Assembly (NCBI GenBank): GCA_017881505.1
Contig: JADGQW010000006.1
Coordinates: 1-36,097, forward strand
Reading direction: 5' to 3'
Source: Gemmatimonadales bacterium
GTDB lineage: Bacteria; Gemmatimonadota; Gemmatimonadetes; Gemmatimonadales; JACORV01
Length of the DNA stretch: 36,097 nucleotides
Both the position numbers and the translations under genes were made by a program. The notes below the pieces were generated by a model. It saw only the letters and a program-made list of their open reading frames with translations. It was not told the DNA's origin and did no database searches. Positions 27,601-33,149 of this stretch are shown here, one piece after another. Every line of letters begins with the position of its first letter. The first letter of the stretch is position 1.

Positions 27601-27954
27601 GCGGTCGGCCATCGGGTGGTGCGTCACCCGCAGCGGCTCGCCGCCGTGGGCGTCCACCACGTAGACGTCCTGGTTGCCGTCGTAGTCGGCGCTGAAGGCG
27701 ATCTTCGTCCCGTCGGGGGAGAAGCGCGGGAAGCTCTCCTCACCCGGCGGCGAGCTGAGCCGCTGGGCGGCGCCGCCGGTCTTGGGGACGATCCAGATAT
27801 CGCCGGCGTAGACGAAGGCGATCTCGGTCGCCGAGACGTCGGGCTGCCGGAACATGCGGGCGCTGACCTGCGCCTCCGCGGCAGGGGCCGCGAGCAAGGC
27901 GAGGGACGCGAAGAGGACGGCGGACGCGAGGACGCTCACGGGCCGAAGGCGCAT
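24622..27954 (-). CDS. Tricorn-like S41 protease with N-terminal beta-propeller, secreted
   Basis: This 1110-aa protein has a signal peptide (1-28, AAEAQ), so unlike the archaeal cytosolic tricorn it should act in the periplasm or outside. Residues about 35-570 contain PD40/TolB propeller blades (PRFSPDGTKIAF, AISPDGRTLAY, PAYSPDGQQVAYW, PYWSPDGKKLAF, PVFDPDGKYLYFF). A Pro/Ala/Thr linker (about 570-630) precedes a second beta part. The protease core begins at about 720, with a PDZ-like segment at 800-860. Catalytic residues match tricorn: Ser772-His773 (SSSHTY), Ser995 (WSGSGGD) and Glu1053 (WFPEGVGVAPD). The 58-residue distance from Ser995 to Glu1053 equals tricorn 965-1023. I infer degradation of secreted or imported peptides. 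It is transcribed divergently from the metal-sensing regulator. Confidence 0.92.
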   Translation of the reverse strand: MRLRPVSVLASAVLFASLALLAAPAAEAQVSARMFRQPDVSATEIAFVYAGDIWIVPKTGGAAQRLSSPPGEESFPRFSPDGTKIAFSADYDGNQDVYVVDAHGGEPLRVTHHPMADRIVDWYPDGRSLLVATAMASGRQRYSQFYKVPATGGLPERLPVPYAEFGAISPDGRTLAYMPMAQDFRTWKRYRGGWAPDIWTFDLQTFASERITTWEGNDAHPMWHGRTMYFLSDRDSAARNNIWAYSLETRQFREITHFTDFDITFPAVGPSDIVFEAGGRLYLLDLATEQSHEVTVTVVTDLATLRPRAERVASLIQGGTLSPTGQRAIFEARGDLFSVPAQYGPVLDITQTSGAAERYPAYSPDGQQVAYWSDRSGEYELYVRPAGGGAERKLTTYGPGYRFHPYWSPDGKKLAFVDQTMTIRVLDIESGQTARVDQARNWYFGNLDGFRPSWSADSRWLAYQRDLETQAHAIFLYDARAGRSTQVTSGYYNDTQPVFDPDGKYLYFFSNRTLRPVYSDLDNTFVYPNATSIVAVALRRDVPSPLEPRNDAEGTRNDSAATPPVTPPAAAPARGGRATAAPAAAGTPVVPPKPPAAVEIDTAGFEQRAVVLPITGGNFAELYAVSGKVVYRKTPTAGSTDTKTPIMYYDLKEREEKTVVPDADGFQMTYDGKKLGVSQEHRYYIIDLKADQKLDKPLRIAEMEMTVDPRAEWRQIFNDVWRIERDFFYDPNMHGVDWAAMRERYGRLIGDAVTRWDVNFVIGELISELSSSHTYRGGGDLEPAPERAVGLLGVDWALENGAFRIAHIVDGGAWDSEARSPLARPGVNVHEGEYVLAVNGIPMDVTKDPWAAFEGLAGVAVDLTVNDRPTPEGARHVVVETLRDETRLRTLAWMEGNRRRVEQATNGRVGYIYVPSTGIDGQTELERQFIAQFTKDALIIDERWNSGGQIPDRFIEMLNRPVLGYWAVRDGADWRWPPAAHFGPEVMLINGWSGSGGDAFPYFFREKGLGPLIGQRTWGGLIGITGAPPLVDGGSVTVPTFRLYSPTGEWFPEGVGVAPDIAVVDDPTQLARGTDPQLERAIQECLRQLQEHAVAPPRRPAYENRTPRRP

Positions 27955-27985
27955 ACGCTGCTCCGAAGGGGGGTGTAGGACGGAG

Positions 27986-27991
27986 AATCTA
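27986..27991 (-). promoter_or_regulatory. Possible -10 box of the tricorn-like protease gene
   Basis: The minus strand reads TAGATT here, the same hexamer as at murQ, about 31 bases before the start codon; GGAG (27962-27965 region, minus strand) could serve the ribosome. No good -35 is found 17 bases upstream, and a TTGGCC nearby has the wrong spacing. Confidence 0.28.
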
Positions 27992-28012
27992 GGGCCAATA
28001 CGCGGGAGGCGC

Positions 28013-28018
28013 TAAGTT
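28013..28018 (+). promoter_or_regulatory. -10 box abutting the response-regulator start (leaderless-type)
   Basis: TAAGTT is followed by GGTGCC and then the ATG at 28025. Seven bases from the end of the -10 falls on the A of the ATG itself. No ribosome site fits in this space. The same TAAGTTG sequence occurs at the kinase promoter (18524). No clear -35 is seen. Confidence 0.4.
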
Positions 28019-28024
28019 GGTGCC

Positions 28025-28702
28025 ATGCGCATCTTGGTGGTCGAGGACGACCGGAAGGTTGCCCGCTTCATCCAGCAGGGGCTGGAGGAGGAGGGGCACG
28101 CCGTGGACGTCGCGGGGGATGGCGAGGAGGGAGCGCTCCTCGCGCACGTCAACCCGTACGACGTCATGGTCCTGGACATCCAGCTGCCGAAGAAGAACGG
28201 CCTCCAGCTCGCGGCCGAGCTGCGCCGCGAGCAGGTGCGGACGCCGATCCTGATGCTCACGGCGCGCGACTCCACGGAGGACGTGGTGCGCGGCCTCGAC
28301 GCCGGCGCCGACGACTATCTCACGAAGCCCTTCGCCTTCGAGGAGTTGGTGGCGCGCCTCCGGGCCCTCGGCAGGCGATCGACCTCGACGCCGGCGGGCG
28401 GGGTGCTGCGACTCGCCGACGTGGAGGTGGACCGCACCCGGCACCGCGCCTCGCGAGGGGGCCGCGAGCTGGCGCTCACCCCGCGCGAGTTCCGCCTCCT
28501 TGCCTACCTGCTGGAGCGCCCCGACGAGGTCGTGACCCGCGTCGAGCTGCTCGAGAAGGTCTGGGACATGTCGTTCGACCCCGGCACCAACGTCGTGGAC
28601 GTCCACATCTCGAACCTCCGCCGCAAGCTCGAGGAGGGCGGGGCGCCGCGGCTCCTGCACACCGTCCGAGGGGTCGGGTTCTCGTTTCGGCCCGGCGTCT
28701 GA
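28025..28702 (+). CDS. OmpR/PhoB-family response regulator (CusR-like)
   Basis: This 225-aa protein has a receiver domain (1-115) with the acidic pair Glu7-Asp8-Asp9, phospho-acceptor Asp51 (VMVLDIQLPKKNG), Thr near 79 (LMLTARD) and Lys near 100 (DDYLTKPFAF). A winged-helix DNA-binding domain follows at about 130-222 (LTPREFRLLAYLLERPDEVVTR ... VDVHISNLRRKL ... TVRGVGFSFRP). Its TGA overlaps the kinase ATG by one base (TGATG). With the copper/silver-type efflux genes downstream, the likely role is metal-responsive activation of that operon. The start is the only reasonable one and lies directly after a -10 box. Confidence 0.93.
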   Translation: MRILVVEDDRKVARFIQQGLEEEGHAVDVAGDGEEGALLAHVNPYDVMVLDIQLPKKNGLQLAAELRREQVRTPILMLTARDSTEDVVRGLDAGADDYLTKPFAFEELVARLRALGRRSTSTPAGGVLRLADVEVDRTRHRASRGGRELALTPREFRLLAYLLERPDEVVTRVELLEKVWDMSFDPGTNVVDVHISNLRRKLEEGGAPRLLHTVRGVGFSFRPGV

Positions 28703-30108
28703 TGCTCCGCTCCTTCCGCGTGCAGCTCGCCGTCCGCTTCGCCCTGACGATGCTCGTCGTCATCGCCGGTGTCGGCGTCGCGGCCACGTGGTCGTTGCGC
28801 GTGATCCTCCAGCGGGAGCTGGACGCGACGCTGCTGCAGCTCGCGGAGGTCGAGGTGCTCGCGGGGGCGTCCACGTCCGGCCCCGACTTCACCTTCCACG
28901 AGGGGGTGCTCCTCGCCCGCACCCGGCTGCCGAGCTCGGAGCTCACCCGCTACGGCGAGCTGTGGGATGCGGAGGGCGTGCCGGTGGTCCGGAGCGCGAA
29001 CCTCGGCGACCGCGACCTCCCGCTCCCGGCCACCGCGATGGCGGAGGCGCGCCGGGGCGTCCCGGGCCTCGCCACGCACACCTGGGGCGCTGACCGGCTG
29101 CGGTCGCTCGTCTACCCGCTCCGGCTCGTGGGGGCGATGCACGGCTCTCACTACCTCCAGGTCGCGGCGCCCCTGGCCCCCTTGGATGCCGTGATCTGGC
29201 GGTTCGCCGGCCTCGTGGCGGTCCTCGGATTCACCGGCGCGGCGGCCGCCTTCGGCGGAGCGTGGTTCTTCGCCCGGCTCGCCACCCGTCCGGCGGAACA
29301 GATCGCCGCCCAGGCGCAGGCCATCGAGGCGGGGACGCTGTCGGCGCACATCACGGCGCACGCCGAGGTGGTGGAGTACGCCAGCCTCGTCGCGGTGCTG
29401 AACGCGATGCTGGACCGCCTCCGCGCCGCGTTCGACGCGCAGCGCCGCTTCGTCGCCGACGCGAGCCACGAGCTGCGCTCCCCGCTGACCGTGATGCGCG
29501 GCGACCTCGACGTGGCGCTGCGGCGGGACCGGAGCGTGGAGGAGCTGCGCGCCGTCCTGGCGCGGATGCGGGAGGAGGTGGACGGGATGACCGCCCTGGC
29601 CGGCAACCTCCTGCTGCTCGCGCGCGCCGACGCCGGCCTCCCCGCGTCGGCTCTCGGCGAGGTGGACCTGGCCGACGTGGTCGACCGCGTGGTGGCGCGC
29701 TCAGCCGGGCCTGCGGAGGCGGCCGGCGTCGTCCTGACCGCCGCGGCGCAATCCGCCCCGGTGCACGGCGACGCGGCGCTGCTCGACCGCGCCGTCGGCA
29801 ACCTGGTCGAGAACGCCCTCAAGCACGCCCCACGCGGCGCGCGGGTCGCGGTCCGCTGCGCGGCGGCCGGCGGCGTGGCCACGCTCGAGGTGGAAGACGG
29901 CGGACCCGGGATCGCGCCGGAGCACGCCGAGCACGTCTTCGAGCGCTTCTATCGCGCCGACCCCGCTCGGGGACGGGACGCCGGCGCGGGGCTCGGCCTG
30001 CCCATCGCGCGCGCCATCGCGGAGGCCCATCGCGGCGCGCTCGTCCTCGCCCGCGCCACGCCGGGCGCGCTGTTCCGTCTGACGGTTCCGTTGGCCGGCG
30101 GGGGCTGA
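28702..30108 (+). CDS. Sensor histidine kinase (CusS-like)
   Basis: This 468-aa inner-membrane kinase has TM1 at about 10-30, a periplasmic sensor of about 130 residues (33-165), TM2 at about 166-190, then HAMP (about 191-245). The HisKA domain has His256 (FVADASHELRSPL) and the HATPase domain has the N-box Asn371 (VGNLVENALKH), G1 box DGGPG (399-403) and GAGLGL (428-433). The periplasmic part holds few residues of an obvious metal site (scattered His66, His126, His147, His150; no Met cluster), so the ligand is inferred from context only. It partners the regulator encoded immediately upstream. About 200 bases of non-coding DNA follow it. Confidence 0.92.
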   Translation: MLRSFRVQLAVRFALTMLVVIAGVGVAATWSLRVILQRELDATLLQLAEVEVLAGASTSGPDFTFHEGVLLARTRLPSSELTRYGELWDAEGVPVVRSANLGDRDLPLPATAMAEARRGVPGLATHTWGADRLRSLVYPLRLVGAMHGSHYLQVAAPLAPLDAVIWRFAGLVAVLGFTGAAAAFGGAWFFARLATRPAEQIAAQAQAIEAGTLSAHITAHAEVVEYASLVAVLNAMLDRLRAAFDAQRRFVADASHELRSPLTVMRGDLDVALRRDRSVEELRAVLARMREEVDGMTALAGNLLLLARADAGLPASALGEVDLADVVDRVVARSAGPAEAAGVVLTAAAQSAPVHGDAALLDRAVGNLVENALKHAPRGARVAVRCAAAGGVATLEVEDGGPGIAPEHAEHVFERFYRADPARGRDAGAGLGLPIARAIAEAHRGALVLARATPGALFRLTVPLAGGG

Positions 30109-30186
30109 CGGGCGGCGGCCACGCGCTCCAGGCCCCCGGGAAGGCCGTCCGGCACGAGCCGCAGTACGAAACCTCACGCACGCTTC

Positions 30187-30216
30187 AGACTCCCTTAACA
30201 GTCCCGTCCCTAGACT
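30187..30216 (+). promoter_or_regulatory. Possible activator site and -10 box of the efflux operon
   Basis: AGACTCC (30187-30193) and ACAGTCC (30198-30204) lie 11 bases apart, the spacing of half-sites used by OmpR-type regulators, and match at 5 of 7 positions. A second exact AGACTCC is at 30212-30218. TAGACT (30211-30216) could be the -10; there is no usable -35, which suits an activated promoter. The rest of the 204-bp gap (30109-30312) shows no gene. Confidence 0.3.
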
Positions 30217-30312
30217 CCTCGACGCGTCGACCGCCGTGTCGGTGGTCGCACGGCGTCGCCATCGGCTCCATTCACCGGTCGCACGCGGTTCCACCTCGAG
30301 AGGAGTCGCCGG

Positions 30313-30615
30313 ATGACTGCTCGCTCCCTCGCAGGCCTCCCCCTGCCAGACGATCCGCGCCGCCGCGCCTTCGTGGTCACGGGGTTCGTCGTCGGCGCCC
30401 TGCTGGCTGGTGTGGCGATGTCGGTGTGCGTGGTGCTCCATGCCGGGACCGCCGAGCCGAGTTGGTGTCCCTTCGCGGCGACGGGGGGCTGGAGCGACTG
30501 GTTCCGCGCGATCGGACGGGCCGCGGTCGTGGGTGTGCTCGCCGGTGCGCTGGGAGGAGTTGCGGGGTACGTCGGCGCACGGCTCGGGTCGTATCACTGG
30601 ACGCCCCGGAGCTAG
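30313..30615 (+). CDS. Small two-helix membrane protein, unknown function
   Basis: This 100-aa protein is preceded by GAGAGGAG about 9 bases before the ATG. Two hydrophobic helices are at about 19-43 (VVTGFVVGALLAGVAMSVCVVL) and 70-91 (AAVVGVLAGALGGVAGYVGARL). The short loop between them holds Trp51-Cys52-Pro and two further Trp; Cys39 lies near the end of the first helix. It is the first gene after the regulator pair and 10 bases before the outer-membrane channel gene, so it is probably part of the metal-efflux operon. I do not recognise a family. A role as accessory subunit or metal-handling protein is only a guess from position. Confidence 0.68.
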   Translation: MTARSLAGLPLPDDPRRRAFVVTGFVVGALLAGVAMSVCVVLHAGTAEPSWCPFAATGGWSDWFRAIGRAAVVGVLAGALGGVAGYVGARLGSYHWTPRS

Positions 30616-30625
30616 TCGCGGACCC

Positions 30626-31942
30626 ATGCGTCGCCTGAGGAGCACGCTGATCGTGGTGGCCCTGTCCGGCGTCGCGCTGCCGGTGGCGGCGCAGCAGCCG
30701 GCCGATACCCTCGACCTGGCGCAGGCGATCGCCATCGCCCGCGCGCAGAACCCGCGTATCGCCGCCGCGAGCGCCGGCGTGCGCGCCGCGGGGGCGCGGA
30801 TCGGACCCGCGGGAGCCCTGGCGGATCCCACCGTCACGCTCGGAGCGATGAACTACATGCTCCCCGCCCTCTCGCCGCGCGGCGACCCGATGACGATGAA
30901 CCAGCTGACGGTGATGCAGATGCTGCCGATCAACGGCACCCTGCGGCTCCGGCGCTCCGCCGCCCGGTCCGACAGCGCCGGCACCGCGCTGCGGCGTGAC
31001 GCGCTGGCGCTCGACGTCGAGCACGAAGTGCGCACCCGCTATTGGGAGCTGTACCACACCGATCGCGCCCTGGAGACGATGGGCACCACCCTCGGGGCGC
31101 TGCGCGATCTGGTCGGCATCGCCACGGCGATGTACGCCGTCGGCAGCACCTCGCAGGCCGACGTCGTCCGGGCCCAGCTCGCCGTGACGCGGATGCAGCA
31201 GGACATCGCCGACATGGCACTGCAGCGGTTCACCGCCGCCGCGGCCCTGAACGGCCTCCTCGGCCGCGACCCGGAAGCGCGCATCGCGCTCCGCCCCGGG
31301 GTCGCGCACGAGATGCACGGCGGCGAAGTGATGGCCCTCGAGATGCCCCCGCTGCCGCCGACGGATTCGCTCGTCGCCTGGGCCGACACCGGCAACCGCG
31401 AGCTCGCGGCGCTGCGCACCGGCGTCTCCGCCGCGCGCGCCAACGAGGAGGCGGCCCGCCGGATGCTCATCCCCGATCTCACCGTCGGGCTCTCCTACGG
31501 CCAGCGGACCGGCTCGAACGACGTGGTCTCGGCCATGTTCGGGATCAGCGTCCCCGTCTTCGCACGGTCGCGGCAGCTCAGGATGCGCGACGAGTCCCGC
31601 GCGATGCGCGAGATGGCGGAGGACGAGGTCGCCGCGATGCGCCTGTCCGTCCGCACCGAGCTGGTGACCGCGCGCGCCGGGGCCGAGACGGCGCGGCATC
31701 AGGTGGCGATCTACACCGGGACGCTCGTGCCGCAGGCGGAAGCGGCGTACGAGGCCTCCCTCGCCGCCTATCGCGTCGGCCGGGTGGACTTCATGGCCGT
31801 GCTCGACGCGCAGATGGCCCTCCTGATGTATGAGCACGACGCCCACCGCTTCGAGTCCATGTATGGGACCGCGATCGCCGATATCGACCGGCTGACAGGC
31901 CGGCTCTACGTCGCGCCGATGCCGGGGATGGGGATGGAGTAG
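30626..31942 (+). CDS. TolC-like outer-membrane efflux channel (CusC-type)
   Basis: This 438-aa protein has a signal peptide (1-22, VAAQQ), and the helical repeats of the outer membrane efflux family run through its length (LDLAQAIAIARAQNPRI at about 28-44 and EAAYEASLAAYRVGRVDFMAVLDAQMAL near 372-400, the typical second-repeat helix). Two Met-rich segments stand out: around residues 70-102 (Met at NYML, GDPMTMNQLTVMQML) and the extreme C-terminus (PMPGMGME). It would form the outer-membrane tunnel of the tripartite pump with the two following genes. The start at 30626 gives the signal peptide; the frame is open further upstream through the small gene. It ends 3 bases before the adaptor ATG. 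Confidence 0.9.
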   Translation: MRRLRSTLIVVALSGVALPVAAQQPADTLDLAQAIAIARAQNPRIAAASAGVRAAGARIGPAGALADPTVTLGAMNYMLPALSPRGDPMTMNQLTVMQMLPINGTLRLRRSAARSDSAGTALRRDALALDVEHEVRTRYWELYHTDRALETMGTTLGALRDLVGIATAMYAVGSTSQADVVRAQLAVTRMQQDIADMALQRFTAAAALNGLLGRDPEARIALRPGVAHEMHGGEVMALEMPPLPPTDSLVAWADTGNRELAALRTGVSAARANEEAARRMLIPDLTVGLSYGQRTGSNDVVSAMFGISVPVFARSRQLRMRDESRAMREMAEDEVAAMRLSVRTELVTARAGAETARHQVAIYTGTLVPQAEAAYEASLAAYRVGRVDFMAVLDAQMALLMYEHDAHRFESMYGTAIADIDRLTGRLYVAPMPGMGME

Positions 31943-31945
31943 GCG

Positions 31946-33139
31946 ATGAGAATGAAGACAGGACCATTCGCGATTCTGCTGCTCGTGGCGGCCATCGTGG
32001 TGCCGGGATGCTCGAAGGGGAAGGGCGGCGTTCCAGCGGTGGACCACAGCCAGCACGGCGGAGGGGCGATGCCCGCGGCCGGCCCCGGGCCCGTGACGGT
32101 CGCGCCGGAGGTCCGGGCGCGCCTCGGCATCCTCGTCGTGACGGCGGAGATGGGCACGCTCACGCGCGACCTCCGGCTGGTGGGCCGTGTGGTGCCGGCC
32201 GAGACGGCGCGGCGCACGGTCGCGAGCCGCGTGGACGGATTCGTCGAGCGGCTGGCGGTGGACTTCACCGGCCGGCCCGTGCACCGGGACGAGGTGCTCC
32301 TCGAGCTGTACAGCCCGATGCTGGTGGCGGCGCAGCAGGAGCTGCTTCTCGCGGTGCGCCTGCGGAGCGCGCTCGGCACCGGCTCGACCGCCGACGCGGC
32401 CCGGAACGCCGATTCCCTCGTGGCGGCCGCGCGCCGGCGCCTCCAGTACTGGGACATCAGCGACGACCAGATCGCGGAGCTGGAGCGGAGCGGCACCGTC
32501 CGCCGGACGCTCACGCTGCGGTCCCCGTCGGACGGAGTCGTGCTCCAGAAGAACGTGGTGCAAGGCCAGTCGGTGGCGGCCGGCGCTCCCCTGTTCGAGA
32601 TCGCCGACCTCGGCACCGTCTGGCTCGAGGCGGACGCCTTCGAGGACGACCTCGCCGCCGTGCGCGTGGGGCAGGTCGCGGACGCGTCCTTCGACGCCTA
32701 TCCGGGCGAGGTGATGCGCGGCCGCGTCGCGTACGTGTACCCGACGGTGGACCCGGCCAGCCGCACCGGCAAGGTGCGCGTGGAGCTGGCGAACGCCGGC
32801 GGCCGCATCCGACCGGGCCTCTTCGGCACGGTGCGCATCAGCGCGCCGGGCGTCCGCGGCGTCGTGATCCCGCGCCAGGCGGCGCTGGTGACCGGCGACC
32901 GCCAGCTGGTGTTCGTGGAGGATTCGGCGAACCGCTTCCAGCCCCGGCTCGTCGAGCTGGGTGCCGAGAACGACAGTCTCGTCGTGGTGAAGGACGGCCT
33001 GCGTGCCGGCGAGCGCGTCGTGTCCGCCGCCGCCTTCCTGCTGGACGCCGAGTCGAACCTGGGCGCGGCGATGGCGGGGATGGCCGGGATGGCGGGGATG
33101 ACCCCGGCCCCGGCGCCGCACGGCCCGACGAAGCGCTAG
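31946..33139 (+). CDS. RND efflux adaptor lipoprotein (CusB-type)
   Basis: This 397-aa periplasmic adaptor has a signal peptide with lipobox V-P-G-C (Cys22), so it is anchored by lipid. Next to the Cys is a His/Gly-rich stretch (DHSQHGGGAM, about 33-42). Family features follow: the barrel/lipoyl part (RTVASRVDGFVERLAVDFTG near 92-111), a helical hairpin (EVLLELYSPMLVAAQQELLLAVRL), the second lipoyl half (LTLRSPSDGVVLQKNVVQGQSV) and the beta-barrel (LGTVWLEADAFEDDLAAVRVGQ). The C-terminal tail carries MAGMAGMAGM, four Met at 3-residue spacing, then Pro/His. His- and Met-rich ends suit Cu(I)/Ag(I) handling. It links the outer-membrane channel to the pump; the pump ATG is 10 bases after its stop. 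Confidence 0.92.
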   Translation: MRMKTGPFAILLLVAAIVVPGCSKGKGGVPAVDHSQHGGGAMPAAGPGPVTVAPEVRARLGILVVTAEMGTLTRDLRLVGRVVPAETARRTVASRVDGFVERLAVDFTGRPVHRDEVLLELYSPMLVAAQQELLLAVRLRSALGTGSTADAARNADSLVAAARRRLQYWDISDDQIAELERSGTVRRTLTLRSPSDGVVLQKNVVQGQSVAAGAPLFEIADLGTVWLEADAFEDDLAAVRVGQVADASFDAYPGEVMRGRVAYVYPTVDPASRTGKVRVELANAGGRIRPGLFGTVRISAPGVRGVVIPRQAALVTGDRQLVFVEDSANRFQPRLVELGAENDSLVVVKDGLRAGERVVSAAAFLLDAESNLGAAMAGMAGMAGMTPAPAPHGPTKR

Positions 33140-33149
33140 GGGCGGAGCC

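Noticed and set aside
24679-27978. Plus-strand open frame of 1099 codons opposite the tricorn-like protease
   Set aside because: Translation is Val/Arg/His-rich without motifs, whereas the minus strand has a complete signal peptide and catalytic residues.
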